A stretch of 64,000 nt of DNA from Buchnera aphidicola (Aphis gossypii) (GCF_013394915.1 NZ_CP056771.1:558001-622000); one strand, 5' to 3'. Counted from the stretch's first letter, positions 45,741 to 56,289 are shown. Numbers and translations are program-made. Notes: generated by a model from the letters alone, not told the origin.

Positions 45741-46973
45741 TTACAATATAGATTTACCATATTGCATTTCTGATAATGAAAAGTATTTTGCAATTGTTTG
45801 GCCTATATCAGAAAAAGTTTTACGATGACCTAAAAAATTTATTTTTTTATTAGGAGAATAAATTAATATAGGAACATTTTCTCTGGTATGATCCGTTCCT
45901 ATCCAAGTAGGGTCACATCCATGATCTGCAGTGATAATAAGCAAGTCTTTTTCTTTAACTAAATTAATCATATTTGATAACTGATCATCGAAAAATTCTA
46001 AACCTTTAGCATATCCAGAAACATCGCGGCGATGACCCCAAACAGAATCAAAATCCACAAAATTAGTAAATACAATAGTATTATTTTTTGCTAGTTTCAT
46101 CTCGTTGATAGTCGTATTACACAATTCCTTTAATCCAAAAGATTTAATACTTTTACTAATTCCTACACCTGCATAAATATCTGAAACCTTTCCTATTCCA
46201 ATTACCTCTCCTTGTTTCTCGTTTATTAATTTTTCCATAACAGTAATAGAAGGCGGGTATATAGATAAATCTAATCTATTTTTTGTTCTTTTAAAATTTG
46301 ATTTATTACTTCCAATAAAAGGACGAGCGATAACTCTTGCTATTTTAAATTTGTTTTTATCTAATAAATTTCGAATTTTTTCGCATAATTTATAAAGCTT
46401 AGATAATCCAAAATTTTTTTCATGGCATGCTACTTGAAATACAGAATCAGATGATGTATATAAAATAGGCTTACCGGTTGCCATATGTTCCTCACCTAAT
46501 TTTTTAATGATTTCTGTTCCAGATGCATGACAATTACCAAGAATACCAGGTAATTTAAAATTTTTTATAATTTCATTTATTAAAATACTTGGGAATGTGT
46601 CATTAACTTTTTTAAAATAACACCAATCGTCTAAAACTGGAACGCCAGCTATTTCCCAATGCCCAGAAGTAGTATCTTTTCCTGAAGAAATTTGACTGGC
46701 AAAACCATAACTTGCGATAATTTTAGATTGACTAAATTTTTCATGAAAACCTAAAGGATACTTTCCTGTTGAAGATTTATATGCATGAATTATTCCTAAT
46801 TTTTTTAAATTAGGGATCTTTAAACATCCTTCTCTTTCTTTGTTAGCCTGGCCTAAAAAGCATTTTTCTGCTATATGTCCAAACGTATCAGAACCATGAT
46901 CATTAAATTTATAAGAATCAAGACTTGATCCAATTCCAAAAGAATCTAAAATCATCAAGAAAACACGCTTCAT
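45741..46973 (-). CDS. deoB: Phosphopentomutase DeoB
   Basis: 410 residues (E. coli 407). Alkaline-phosphatase superfamily mutase interconverting (deoxy)ribose-1- and -5-phosphate. Metal-binding segments MILDSFGIGSS, GSDTFGHIA, FDSVWGHRRDV, ITADHGCDPTW and DHTRENVP are all present, as is the catalytic Thr region GKDTTSGHWE. It precedes deoD. deoC and deoA of the E. coli operon are absent here. Confidence 0.96.
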   Translation of the reverse strand: MKRVFLMILDSFGIGSSLDSYKFNDHGSDTFGHIAEKCFLGQANKEREGCLKIPNLKKLGIIHAYKSSTGKYPLGFHEKFSQSKIIASYGFASQISSGKDTTSGHWEIAGVPVLDDWCYFKKVNDTFPSILINEIIKNFKLPGILGNCHASGTEIIKKLGEEHMATGKPILYTSSDSVFQVACHEKNFGLSKLYKLCEKIRNLLDKNKFKIARVIARPFIGSNKSNFKRTKNRLDLSIYPPSITVMEKLINEKQGEVIGIGKVSDIYAGVGISKSIKSFGLKELCNTTINEMKLAKNNTIVFTNFVDFDSVWGHRRDVSGYAKGLEFFDDQLSNMINLVKEKDLLIITADHGCDPTWIGTDHTRENVPILIYSPNKKINFLGHRKTFSDIGQTIAKYFSLSEMQYGKSIL

Positions 46974-47009
46974 TTCGAATACCCAAGATAAATTAAAATA
47001 TATTTGTAT

Positions 47010-48596
47010 TTACTGCTCTCTTATTTTATTGAAATTAATGTTAACATATTGAGACATCGCTATTTCTAAATTAGCTTCATTAGGAGCTAAATATGTTAAA
47101 TTATTAAAACTATCTAATGCTAAATAAGTTTTATTTTTGTTTAAAAAAATATCAATATTTTTTTTATTATTTGATGTAATCCATCGAGCAAATTTGATAT
47201 TAATTTCTTCGTATATTGCATCTATTTTATATTCAATTTTTAAACGTTGAATCACCACATCAAATTGTAATATACCAATAGCTCCCAAAATTAAATAATT
47301 ATTATTAAAAGGATAAAAAACTTGTATCGTACCTTCTTCTGATAATTGCATTAAGCCTTTTTTTAATTGTTTTTGTTTTAACGGATTTTTCAAAAAAATT
47401 CGACGAAATATTTCTGGAGCAAAACTAGGAATACCGATGAAATTAATTTCCTCACCTTCTGTAAAAGAATCTCCAATCTTAATTGTTCCATGGTTATGTA
47501 TACCAATGATATCTCCAGGATATGCTGTTTTTATATAAAATCTGTCTCCCGCTATAAAATAAAATGCATCAGAAACAATGATATTTTTTTTTATTCTAAC
47601 ATGTCTCAATTTAATCCCTTGTGTATATTTTCCGGATACGATTCTAATAAAAGCTATACGATCATGATGCTTCAAATCCATATTAGCTTGAATTTTAAAT
47701 ACAAAACCTGTAAATTTTTTTTCTTCAGGCTCTACTTTTCTATTTTTGCTAATTCGATAAATGGGTGGAGGGGCCCACTTGATTAAACTTTCTAATATAT
47801 GATCAATACCAAAATTACTTAATGCACTACCAAAAAAAACAGGTGTAATAATATTTTTTAAAAAATTTTTTTTATTAAAATCTGCATATATATGACTAAT
47901 TAATTTTAATTCTTCATAAACTTGCAAAATTAAATCTAAACTAACATATTCATTTAATAATTTTTTTTTAAAATTATTAAAATCTGCTTTAAGAACTTTA
48001 GTTTTTTCTGATTTATTATACAAATAAATCAATTTTTCATCTAGATGAAAAACGCCTTTAAAATGACTACCGCAACTAATAGGCCAAGTAATAGGTGCAC
48101 AAGATAATTTTAATTCTTTTTCAATTTGATCTAAAATTTCTATTGGTTCAAGACTATCACGATCTAATTTATTAACAAATGTAATAACAGGGGTACGATG
48201 TAATCGACTTACATCCATCAATTTTTTTGTTCTTTCTTCTATTCCTTTTGCAGCATCAATAACTAACAAACAACAATCCACTGCCGTAAGAATACGATAT
48301 GTATCTTCTGAAAAATCTTGATGACCAGGAGTATCTAATAAATTAACTAAAATGTTTTTATATTGAAATTGCATAACAGACGTCGTAATAGAAATTCCAC
48401 GATCTTTTTCAATTTGCATCCAGTCTGATTTAGCATATTTTCCACTACCTCTTGCTTTTACTGTTCCAGCAGTATGTAATACTTTACCTAACAGTAACAT
48501 TTTTTCTGTAACGGTTGTCTTTCCGGCGTCAGGATGGGAAATAATAGCAAAAGTACGTCTTTTCTTTATTGATAACATATCATTTAAATTACACAT
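47010..48596 (-). CDS. prfC: Peptide chain release factor 3
   Basis: 528 residues from the ATG at 48596 ([18 protein letters not shown]), close to the 529 of E. coli RF3. The open frame continues to 48686, but the extra residues match nothing. GTPase motifs: [16 protein letters not shown] and NKLDRD. RF3 recycles RF1/RF2 after termination. It is a non-essential gene in E. coli, retained here. It lies 36 bases ahead of deoB. Confidence 0.94.
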   Translation of the reverse strand: MCNLNDMLSIKKRRTFAIISHPDAGKTTVTEKMLLLGKVLHTAGTVKARGSGKYAKSDWMQIEKDRGISITTSVMQFQYKNILVNLLDTPGHQDFSEDTYRILTAVDCCLLVIDAAKGIEERTKKLMDVSRLHRTPVITFVNKLDRDSLEPIEILDQIEKELKLSCAPITWPISCGSHFKGVFHLDEKLIYLYNKSEKTKVLKADFNNFKKKLLNEYVSLDLILQVYEELKLISHIYADFNKKNFLKNIITPVFFGSALSNFGIDHILESLIKWAPPPIYRISKNRKVEPEEKKFTGFVFKIQANMDLKHHDRIAFIRIVSGKYTQGIKLRHVRIKKNIIVSDAFYFIAGDRFYIKTAYPGDIIGIHNHGTIKIGDSFTEGEEINFIGIPSFAPEIFRRIFLKNPLKQKQLKKGLMQLSEEGTIQVFYPFNNNYLILGAIGILQFDVVIQRLKIEYKIDAIYEEINIKFARWITSNNKKNIDIFLNKNKTYLALDSFNNLTYLAPNEANLEIAMSQYVNINFNKIREQ

Positions 48597-48761
48597 ATAC
48601 ACTCTATTAAAATAATTTATTTTTACAAAAATTTGATATAAATTAAATATATATTTATTCAAATTTTTATATCTTTTTAAATGCAAAGTATTTCTAAAAT
48701 AAATAAATGGGTATAAACTAAATTATATGCAATAATAAGGACATTTATAATTAAATTATAA

Positions 48762-49805
48762 ATGATAAAAGAGTTTTTGCATGAAAAAAAAAATATATAT
48801 ATTGCATATACAGGCGGAACTATTGGAATGAAAAAATCAAATCATGGATATATTCCTATAGCCGGCTACTTTAAAAAACAATTAACTAAAATGCCAGAAT
48901 TTTATAGTTCAGAAATTCCAAATTTTATTATTAAAGAATATAACCCGCTAATTGATTCCGCAAATATGAGTCCAATAGAATGGCAAAAAATTGCTGATGA
49001 TATTAAAAAAAAATACTATAAATATGACGGATTTATTGTTCTTCATGGAACAGATACTATGGCGTATACTGCCTCAGCATTATCTTTTATTTTAGAAAAT
49101 TTAGAAAAACCAATTATTATTACTGGCTCTCAAATTCCTATAGCAGAAATTCGATCAGATGGACGTCAAAATTTACTAAATTCATTATTAATTATGGAAA
49201 ATTATCCTATTAATGAAGTAACTTTGTTTTTTAATAATAAATTATACAGAGGTAATCGAACGACTAAATCTAATGCTAATGGATTTAACGCGTTCTCATC
49301 TCCTAATATTACCCCTTTATTAGAAATGGGAATTAATATTCGTTATTTATATAAAGATAAATTTTTTAAAAAACAAAAAAAACTAAAAGTATATAAAATT
49401 ATACCTCAACCTATTAGTATTATTACTATCTATCCTGGAATTTCTAGTAAAATTTTAAAGAATTTTTTATTATACCCAGTAAAAGCATTAATTTTACGCA
49501 CATATGGAGTTGGAAATGCTCCTCAAAATAAAGATTTTTTAAATGAATTATATGTTGCTAATAGAAAAAATATTATTATCATTAATCTCACACAATGTTC
49601 GTCTGGAAATATTAATATGAATGGATACGCAACAGGCAACTCACTCAAGAAAGTTGGAGTTATTAGTGGTTATGATTTAACAATTGAAGCTGCTTTAACT
49701 AAATTGCACTTTTTACTTAGTCAAAAAATTTCAGTAAAAAAAATTCGCAGACAAATGCAAAATAATTTACGTGGCGAATTAACAAATCATTCAAATCTTT
49801 TATAA
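48762..49805 (+). CDS. ansA: L-asparaginase I (cytoplasmic)
   Basis: 347 residues (E. coli 338). Hydrolyses asparagine to aspartate and ammonia, a way to use host-supplied asparagine. The catalytic threonines are in YTGGTIGM and LHGTDTMAYTASA; SQIPIAEIRSDGRQNL and LTQCSSGNINMNGYATGN match type I. There is no signal peptide. A ten-A run (48784-48793) occurs near the start. The N-terminus is about seven residues longer than in E. coli, so a later start cannot be excluded. Confidence 0.95.
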   Translation: MIKEFLHEKKNIYIAYTGGTIGMKKSNHGYIPIAGYFKKQLTKMPEFYSSEIPNFIIKEYNPLIDSANMSPIEWQKIADDIKKKYYKYDGFIVLHGTDTMAYTASALSFILENLEKPIIITGSQIPIAEIRSDGRQNLLNSLLIMENYPINEVTLFFNNKLYRGNRTTKSNANGFNAFSSPNITPLLEMGINIRYLYKDKFFKKQKKLKVYKIIPQPISIITIYPGISSKILKNFLLYPVKALILRTYGVGNAPQNKDFLNELYVANRKNIIIINLTQCSSGNINMNGYATGNSLKKVGVISGYDLTIEAALTKLHFLLSQKISVKKIRRQMQNNLRGELTNHSNLL

Positions 49806-49813
49806 AATTAAAG

Positions 49814-49829
49814 AATAGATCTATCTATT
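49814..49829. terminator. Short hairpin between ansA and nfuA
   Basis: A 6-bp stem AATAGA / TCTATT with a 4-base loop lies in the 35-base gap between convergent ansA and nfuA. On the plus strand a T-rich stretch follows a few bases later. Weak candidate. Confidence 0.4.
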
Positions 49830-49840
49830 TAAAATTTTTC

Positions 49841-50416
49841 TTAATAAAAAGAATGATTGCCATGTAAATGTTGAGTTTGATCAATTACTTTTGTTATTTC
49901 AGGAAAAAAAGATAATATTTTTTTTTCAACCATTTCTTTTAAAGTTATTCCTATCATTGAACATCCATTACAGCCTCCACTGAATTCTATTAAAGCTATG
50001 TTATCTTCAGAAATGTTGATCAGATTTACTTTTCCACCATGAAGTGATAGCTGCGGATTGATTTCTGAATTTAAAAAATTTTTTATTTTCTCTGCTATAG
50101 AATGTTTTTTATGCATAATATTTTTTCTAGCATAAGGAGCTTTAAAAGTTAACTGTTTGCTTAGTTTATCTACTACTAAATCAATATTAGAATTTTTTAA
50201 AAAAGGAATAATAGATTTGTTAATATAAATGCAGAAATTATGATACTCTAACTTAACATCACATTCATCTATTTCATCTTCGGCACAATAAGCCACTCTA
50301 CATTCTGCATTTTCCATACCAGGATTAACAACAAAAACACGAATTTGAGTTCCTATTGGTTCTTTAGATAAAAGTGATACAAAATAATTTTGAGCTTCAT
50401 CAGAAATTTTAATCAT
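49841..50416 (-). CDS. nfuA: Fe-S cluster carrier NfuA
   Basis: 191 residues, the same as E. coli. An N-terminal degenerate A-type domain (1-95) and a C-terminal Nfu domain with the cluster-binding pair C149 and C152 in [10 protein letters not shown]. It delivers 4Fe-4S clusters to apoproteins such as LipA. bioH lies next door, as in E. coli (gntX between them is lost), but here they are divergent with 130 bases between. Confidence 0.96.
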   Translation of the reverse strand: MIKISDEAQNYFVSLLSKEPIGTQIRVFVVNPGMENAECRVAYCAEDEIDECDVKLEYHNFCIYINKSIIPFLKNSNIDLVVDKLSKQLTFKAPYARKNIMHKKHSIAEKIKNFLNSEINPQLSLHGGKVNLINISEDNIALIEFSGGCNGCSMIGITLKEMVEKKILSFFPEITKVIDQTQHLHGNHSFY

Positions 50417-50546
50417 AGTAATTTTTTTAATATGTTCTAATTGATTGTAATTATGAATTTAATATAATAATTTTACTAATTAATTATTGTGAATACAAGA
50501 TAATTATAATGTAATATTGTATGTAAAATATTTGTAATATTAAAAA

Positions 50547-51323
50547 ATGAAAAAATTTACTTGGAAAACTTTAGGGAATGGAGAAATTAATCTCATTATA
50601 CTAAATGGATGGGGGATGAGTCATAAAATATGGTTTTTTATAATGCAGAAACTTAGTATGTATTTTAAATTACATTTAATTGACTTACCAGGGATAGGAG
50701 TAAACAAAAATCTCAATCCTACTAATATGGAACAAACAATCGAAATTTTAAATTTTTATATGCCTAAAAATTCTGTTTATTTAGGATGGTCATTAGGAGG
50801 ATTGATTGCAACTAATTTCACGTTATTGCACCCTAAAAAAACTTTGGGGTTAATCAATATATCATCTTCACCTTATTTTATAAAACAAAAAAATTGGCCA
50901 GGAATAGAAAAAAAAGATTTATATGATATATACAATGGCTTATTAAACCAATATAAAAAAACAATAAATAACTTTTTATCCTTACAAATGTCAAAGCAAA
51001 ACAAACATTTTCAAGATTTAGAGATATTAAAAAAAATATTGTCTAATGACAATTATATACCTAATCGAAAAACACTAAAAAAGGGTTTAGAAATATTATT
51101 ATTAGTTGATTTAAGATTTAAAGTATCCATGATTACAGTTCCATTCCTACGTATATATGGAGCTTTAGATACTTTAGTTCCTAAAAAAATTTCAAGTTTT
51201 ATGGATTTGATATGCCCTAATAGCGATTCTATTATTATAGAAAAAGCAGGTCATGCACCATTTATTTCGCATAAAGAAGAATTTTGTTCTATTTTATTAG
51301 AATATTTTTCAAAAAAAATATAA
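50547..51323 (+). CDS. bioH: Pimeloyl-ACP methyl ester carboxylesterase BioH
   Basis: 258 residues (E. coli 256), alpha/beta hydrolase. The catalytic triad S82 (GWSLGG), D208 and H236 lines up with E. coli S82/D207/H235. It releases pimeloyl-ACP from its methyl ester in biotin synthesis. It opens with WKTLGNGEINLIILNGWGMS. An alternative is a general esterase of the same family, but the position next to nfuA supports bioH. Confidence 0.92.
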   Translation: MKKFTWKTLGNGEINLIILNGWGMSHKIWFFIMQKLSMYFKLHLIDLPGIGVNKNLNPTNMEQTIEILNFYMPKNSVYLGWSLGGLIATNFTLLHPKKTLGLINISSSPYFIKQKNWPGIEKKDLYDIYNGLLNQYKKTINNFLSLQMSKQNKHFQDLEILKKILSNDNYIPNRKTLKKGLEILLLVDLRFKVSMITVPFLRIYGALDTLVPKKISSFMDLICPNSDSIIIEKAGHAPFISHKEEFCSILLEYFSKKI

Positions 51324-51353
51324 AATACTAATCAAAATAACACTTAAACATCT

Positions 51354-51370
51354 GCCCCAAAAAATGGGGC
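51354..51370. terminator. Hairpin between bioH and ssb
   Basis: GCCCCA / TGGGGC, a 6-bp GC-rich stem with a 5-A loop, stands out in the AT-rich gap between convergent bioH and ssb. No strong T run follows on either strand, but the GC core makes a bidirectional terminator likely. Confidence 0.6.
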
Positions 51371-51395
51371 TAAATAAAACATATTCTAAATTAAT

Positions 51396-51899
51396 TTAAA
51401 ATGGAATTTCATCATCAAAATCTATATCTGGAGAATTCATTTGCTCCTGTTTTAATTTATTTTTATCTAGATCTTTAGATATTTCAGTGGTTTCTGTGTT
51501 TTTTGTTTTTAAAATATTATTATTTTCATTTGTATTATAAGAATTAGAATTTCGGTTTCCGAGCATTTGCATTGTGCCACCAATATTTACTATGATTTCT
51601 GTTGTATATCGATCAAAACCATTTTGGTCTTGCCATTTTCTTGTTTGAAGAGAACCTTCAATATACACTTGTGAACCTTTTCGTAAATATTCTCCAGCTA
51701 TTTCAGCTAATTTTCCAAATAAAACCACTCTATGCCACTCTGTTTTTTCTTTATTTTCACCTGTATTTTTATCTTTCCAATTTTCTGAAGTTGCAAGTGT
51801 CATATTTACTACTGCATTACCATTGGGCATATATCGTACTTCTGGATCTTGACCTAAGTGACCGATTAAAATTGCCTTGTTTACACCTCGACTTGCCAT
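51396..51899 (-). CDS. ssb: Single-stranded DNA-binding protein
   Basis: 167 residues. OB-fold domain 1-115 ([40 protein letters not shown]), then an Asn/Lys/Glu-rich linker and the conserved acidic tip DFDDEIPF that binds partners such as exonuclease I (sbcB is in this window). uvrA, its divergent partner in E. coli, is absent. Confidence 0.97.
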   Translation of the reverse strand: MASRGVNKAILIGHLGQDPEVRYMPNGNAVVNMTLATSENWKDKNTGENKEKTEWHRVVLFGKLAEIAGEYLRKGSQVYIEGSLQTRKWQDQNGFDRYTTEIIVNIGGTMQMLGNRNSNSYNTNENNNILKTKNTETTEISKDLDKNKLKQEQMNSPDIDFDDEIPF

Positions 51900-52651
51900 A
51901 ATAAAAACTCCATTCTAAATTAATTAATACTAATATACTTCTAAATAATATTTTTTATTATTTAAAATATATTATAAATTTTTAATTTATTTTGTAATAA
52001 ATAAATATAATTATTAATACGATATTTAATGTATTTTAGTTAAAATTTTTAAAGACATTTAAACACTTAATTTAATTATATTTGAAATAAAAAACGTACA
52101 ATCGCAATAAAAATTTATATAAGTGATAAATTTTTTATATTCTAAATTTTTTAAATTAATTATATAAGTGAAAATTATTTTTTTAAATAAATTTATTGTT
52201 TATAATTATTGTACATAAAATATTTTTTCTAGTTTTATTCTAAATAAAAAAATTTATGCAAATTCTAACAAAAATGCAACGCTCAATATATAAAAAAATC
52301 TAAATATTTATAAACATATAAAATATGATAAAATTATTTAAATAAAAAACTATATAGAGCAATTTTTAAATTTAAATTTTAATACTCAGAGACTTTATAT
52401 CATAAATTAATATTTATCTTTGAATTAATTTAAAAAATAAATTTTAATATTAATCATATTTTAAAAATCTTCCTTAACACATACGCCTACGTATTATTAG
52501 TAAAAGTACAGATAAAAAATTTTTTTATAAATCAAGTATAAAACATGTATCTTAACAAAAAAATTAAATAAAACATTTAAAAAAGATATAAGAATAATAT
52601 TTTAAATAATTCACCAGATATAAAGTAAATTTATCAGCCAATAGTTTATTG
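51900..52651. other. Long non-coding spacer between ssb and dnaB
   Basis: The largest stretch without a gene in the window (793 bases from ssb to dnaB, with the last part described separately). No frame reads like a known protein and no tRNA or rRNA is visible. It holds a small GC-richer spot with hairpin ATACG / CGTAT at 52481-52494 and a 12-base direct repeat TTATATAAGTGA (52115 and 52160). Probably an eroded gene plus both promoters. Confidence 0.6.
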
Positions 52652-52671
52652 TTCTAATATTAGAATATAAT
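52652..52671 (+). promoter_or_regulatory. Palindrome next to a -10 box upstream of dnaB
   Basis: A perfect 14-base palindrome TTCTAATATTAGAA (52652-52665) is followed at once by TATAAT (52666-52671), 21 bases before the dnaB ATG. The layout resembles an operator over a promoter spacer; no -35 match is evident. Confidence 0.4.
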
Positions 52672-52692
52672 TTCAAAGTCATTTGCTAAATA

Positions 52693-54090
52693 ATGGTATA
52701 TGCAATATATATGGGTAAAAATAAGTTATATTTAAATCAAATTAATAGATTAAAAATTCCTCCGCATTCAATAGAAGCAGAACAATCAGTACTAGGTGGG
52801 TTAATGTTAGATAATGAACAGTGGGATACAGTTTCAGAACATGTAGTTGCTGATGATTTTTTTAGTAAACCACATCGTTTAATATTTCAAGAAATGCAAC
52901 AATTATTAAATTCAGGACATCCAATTGACTTAATTACATTATCTGAGTCTTTAGAACAAAAAGGAAAATTGGAAAGTGTTGGTCGATTTTCTTATTTAGC
53001 TGAGTTATCAAAAAATACTCCTAGTACTGCAAATATAACTGCTTATGCTGATATAGTCAGAGAACGTGCAATAGTAAGAGAAATGATATTAGTTGCTAAT
53101 AAAATAGCAAATGCAGGATATGATACACAAGGTAGAAAAAGTGAAGAACTTTTAGATTATGCGGAATCGAGTGTTTTTAAAATAGCAGAAAAACGTTTTA
53201 AAAAAGGTTCGGGTCCTAAAAATATAGAAAAAGTACTTGATGAAACGATTAGTAATATTGAAAAATTATTTTTATCTCCTAACGACGGAGTCACAGGAAT
53301 TAATACCGGATATCAAGATTTAAATAAAAAAACATCAGGTTTACAACGTTCTGAACTCATAATTATAGCAGCGAGACCTTCTATGGGAAAAACAACTTTT
53401 GCAATGAATTTATGTGAAAATGCTGCTATGTTATATGATAAACCAGTATTAATTTTTAGTTTAGAAATGCCAGGAGAGCAAATTATGACACGCATGTTAG
53501 CGTCACTATCTAGAGTTAATCAGGCACGCATCAGAACAGGTAAATTAAATGATGAAGATTGGTCTAGAATGTCTGGGACAATTAATGTTTTGTTGAAAAA
53601 AAAGAACATTTATATAGATGATTCTTCAGCTCTTACACCTAGTGAAGTTCGCTCTCGAGCTCGTCGTATTTATCGTGAAAATAATGGTTTAACTTTAATT
53701 ATGGTAGATTATTTACAACTGATGAGAGTTCCATCTCTTTCAGATAATAGAACTCTTGAAATTGCTGAAATTTCCAGAACATTAAAAGCGCTCGCAAAAG
53801 AACTACAAGTCCCAGTAATCGCTTTGTCACAATTAAATCGTTCTTTAGAACAAAGAGCAGATAAAAGACCAGTAAACTCAGATTTAAGAGAATCTGGTTC
53901 ATTAGAACAAGACGCAGATTTAATAATGTTTATATATCGAGATGAAATATACCATGAAAATAGCGATTTTAAAGGTATAGCAGAGATTATAATTGGAAAA
54001 CAAAGAAATGGACCAATCGGAACAATTAGTTTAACTTTCAATGGACATTGGTCTAGATTTGATAACTATTATAGCCCTAAGTATGATTAA
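52693..54090 (+). CDS. dnaB: Replicative DNA helicase DnaB
   Basis: 465 residues (E. coli 471). N-terminal DnaG-binding domain (PPHSIEAEQSVLGGLMLD) and RecA-like C-terminal domain with Walker A ARPSMGKTT (227-235), Walker B IMVDYLQLM and the arginine finger region. The hexamer unwinds DNA at the fork. An internal ATG at 52711 (MGKNKLYLNQ) is an alternative start. The DnaX protein here lacks the tau part that contacts DnaB in E. coli. Confidence 0.97.
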   Translation: MVYAIYMGKNKLYLNQINRLKIPPHSIEAEQSVLGGLMLDNEQWDTVSEHVVADDFFSKPHRLIFQEMQQLLNSGHPIDLITLSESLEQKGKLESVGRFSYLAELSKNTPSTANITAYADIVRERAIVREMILVANKIANAGYDTQGRKSEELLDYAESSVFKIAEKRFKKGSGPKNIEKVLDETISNIEKLFLSPNDGVTGINTGYQDLNKKTSGLQRSELIIIAARPSMGKTTFAMNLCENAAMLYDKPVLIFSLEMPGEQIMTRMLASLSRVNQARIRTGKLNDEDWSRMSGTINVLLKKKNIYIDDSSALTPSEVRSRARRIYRENNGLTLIMVDYLQLMRVPSLSDNRTLEIAEISRTLKALAKELQVPVIALSQLNRSLEQRADKRPVNSDLRESGSLEQDADLIMFIYRDEIYHENSDFKGIAEIIIGKQRNGPIGTISLTFNGHWSRFDNYYSPKYD

Positions 54091-54155
54091 TCTAAAAATT
54101 AAAAAACACTATTTTAAATAAAATTCTTAATTATATAATCATAATTTTTACAGAA

Positions 54156-55130
54156 ATGAAATTAATAAATATGAACAAAAAAAAGATTTTAAAAATTGGA
54201 ATTGTAATGGATCCAATTCAATTAATAGACATTAAAAAAGACTCTAGTTTTGCTATTTTACTTGAAGCACAAAGAAGACATCATGAAATTCATTATATGG
54301 AAGTAAATGATTTATATTTGCAAAAAAATCAGGCATACGCTAAGACACGTTTAATAAAAATACAAAAAAAAATTAACAATCACTTTAGTTTTATTGAAGA
54401 AAAAAATATTTCATTAAATCAATTAGATGTTATATTAATGCGAAAAGATCCACCATTTAATATGGAATTTATATATGTAACTTATATACTTGAATATGCA
54501 GAAAAAGAAGGTGTATTAATTATTAATAAGCCGAAAAGTTTAAGAGATTGTAATGAAAAAATATTTTCTTTATTGTTTAAAAAGTTTACACCAGATACAT
54601 TAGTTACTAGAAATATATCTCAAATATATAATTTTTGGAAAACACACAAAGATATCATTATTAAACCTTTAGACAATATGGGGGGGACAAGCGTTTTTCG
54701 AATAAAAGAAGACGATGTAAACTGTCTAGTAATTGCAGAAGTTATGACTAATTATGAGAAAAAATATTGCATGATTCAAACTTATTTACCATCGGTTAAG
54801 GATGGAGATAAAAGAATACTAATTGTGAATGGACAAGCAATACCTTGGTGTATAGCTAGAATTCCTAAAAAAGGTGAAACTAGAGCAAACATAGCTGCTG
54901 GAGGTACAGCTAAAATAAGAAAACTACATAAAAAAGATTGGGAAATAGCAAATCATTTGTCTCCTATTTTGAAAGAAAAAGGGCTTATTTTTGTTGGATT
55001 GGATGTTATAGGAGATAAATTAACTGAAATTAACATTACAAGCCCAACATGTATTTGTGAAATTGAATTGCATACAAATATTTCTATTTCAGGTATGTTG
55101 TTAGATTATATTGAAAATCAAATATATTAA
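54156..55130 (+). CDS. gshB: Glutathione synthetase
   Basis: 324 residues (E. coli 316). ATP-grasp ligase joining gamma-glutamylcysteine and glycine. IGIVMDPIQ at the start, VILMRKDPPF, NKPKSLRDCNEK, KPLDNMGGTSVFR (glycine-rich ATP loop, written with a G7 run at 54680-54686) and ITSPTC are intact. The first 15 codons exceed the E. coli start; the ATG at 54171 is an alternative. Confidence 0.96.
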   Translation: MKLINMNKKKILKIGIVMDPIQLIDIKKDSSFAILLEAQRRHHEIHYMEVNDLYLQKNQAYAKTRLIKIQKKINNHFSFIEEKNISLNQLDVILMRKDPPFNMEFIYVTYILEYAEKEGVLIINKPKSLRDCNEKIFSLLFKKFTPDTLVTRNISQIYNFWKTHKDIIIKPLDNMGGTSVFRIKEDDVNCLVIAEVMTNYEKKYCMIQTYLPSVKDGDKRILIVNGQAIPWCIARIPKKGETRANIAAGGTAKIRKLHKKDWEIANHLSPILKEKGLIFVGLDVIGDKLTEINITSPTCICEIELHTNISISGMLLDYIENQIY

Positions 55131-55140
55131 TAGAGATAAA

Positions 55141-55551
55141 ATGATGATTATCGCTTTTGATTTTGGACTTAAAAATATTGGAGTAGCTATAGGAACAAAA
55201 GTTCTTAAAAAAGGAAGAGCTTTAAATACATTAAACGCACATAATGGTTACCCAAATTGGAATGATATAAAATACTTATTAAATACATGGCAACCGAATT
55301 GTATCATTGTAGGTTTGCCTTTGAACATGGATGGTACAAAACAGGAAATCACAAAAAAAGCAGAACAATTTGCTAATTTATTAAAAAGAAAATTTCACAC
55401 TTCTGTAGAATTACACGATGAACGTTTAAGTACAAAAGAAGCTAGATCTTTAATATTTAATAAGTATGGTTTTAAAGAATTAAAACAAAATAAAATTCAT
55501 TCTACTGCTGCTGTTATAATATTAGAAAGTTGGTTTAACACATATTTATGA
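55141..55551 (+). CDS. ruvX: Putative Holliday junction resolvase / pre-16S rRNA nuclease YqgF (RuvX)
   Basis: 136 residues from ATG at 55141 (MMIIAFDFGLKNIGVA), preceded by AGAGATAAA; a longer frame from 55111 would overlap gshB. RNase H-like fold with the acidic residues in FDFG, the E of HDERLST and the C-terminal STAAVIILESW. In E. coli YqgF trims the 5' end of 16S rRNA, which may explain its retention. It is 10 bases after gshB, as in E. coli. Confidence 0.94.
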   Translation: MMIIAFDFGLKNIGVAIGTKVLKKGRALNTLNAHNGYPNWNDIKYLLNTWQPNCIIVGLPLNMDGTKQEITKKAEQFANLLKRKFHTSVELHDERLSTKEARSLIFNKYGFKELKQNKIHSTAAVIILESWFNTYL

Positions 55552-55577
55552 CATCTAATTATTTTACAATTTAAAAT

Positions 55578-56252
55578 ATGAACAATATCAAAAATAACAT
55601 AAACATTCTTAAAGAAAAAATACAAAATTTATTCACAAATAAAACTGAATTGAAAAAATTTAAAATTGTTGCAGCCAGTAAAAATCAATCAGTTGAAAAA
55701 ATTCAAATGGCTATATTATGTGGAATATATGAATTTGGGGAAAACTATGTTCAAGAAGGTATAAATAAAATTAAAAAATTAAAAAAAAATAATAAAATCA
55801 TTTGGCATTTTATAGGCAAGCTACAATCAAGAAAAACTAAATTAGTTGCTCAAAATTTCGATTGGTGTCAAACTATTGATCGAGAAAAAATAGCGATTTT
55901 ATTAAATAAATATAGAACAAACCAAAAACCTCCAATAAATGTTTTAATACAAGTTAATATTTCCGAAGAAACAAATAAAAATGGAGTCTCTATAAAAAAT
56001 TATCAAAAACTAGCTATAACTGTTTCCAACATGCCTAATCTTAAGTTTCGTGGAATTATGGCTATGCCTAAAAAAGAACAAAAAAGAATAAAATATTGTG
56101 ATTATCAAAACATTAAAAATATATTTAATATTTTGAAAAATAAATATAAATCAGTTGATACATTATCATTAGGTACAAGTTTTGATATTAAAACTGCTAT
56201 AATGTATAATAGTAATATGATCAGAATCGGAAAAAGTATTTTTAATAATTAA
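55578..56252 (+). CDS. yggS: PLP homeostasis protein YggS
   Basis: 224 residues, PLP-binding barrel family. The lysine in IVAASKNQSVE carries PLP; FGENYVQEGINKI and WHFIGKLQSRKTK are diagnostic, with C-terminal IRIGKSIF. It balances pyridoxal phosphate and amino-acid pools. It is part of the gshB-yqgF-yggS-hemW run seen in E. coli. Confidence 0.95.
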   Translation: MNNIKNNINILKEKIQNLFTNKTELKKFKIVAASKNQSVEKIQMAILCGIYEFGENYVQEGINKIKKLKKNNKIIWHFIGKLQSRKTKLVAQNFDWCQTIDREKIAILLNKYRTNQKPPINVLIQVNISEETNKNGVSIKNYQKLAITVSNMPNLKFRGIMAMPKKEQKRIKYCDYQNIKNIFNILKNKYKSVDTLSLGTSFDIKTAIMYNSNMIRIGKSIFNN

Positions 56253-56289
56253 CATTTTAATATGTTAATTCTCTTAAAAATTCAATATT

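Noticed and set aside
47010..48686. Longer 558-codon reading of prfC from 48686
   Set aside because: The first 30 codons match nothing in RF3 and would be an unlikely extension; the ATG at 48596 gives the family length.
52115..52171. Two copies of TTATATAAGTGA 45 bases apart in the ssb-dnaB gap
   Set aside because: Only two short AT-rich copies with no regular spacing; not a CRISPR or an iteron array.
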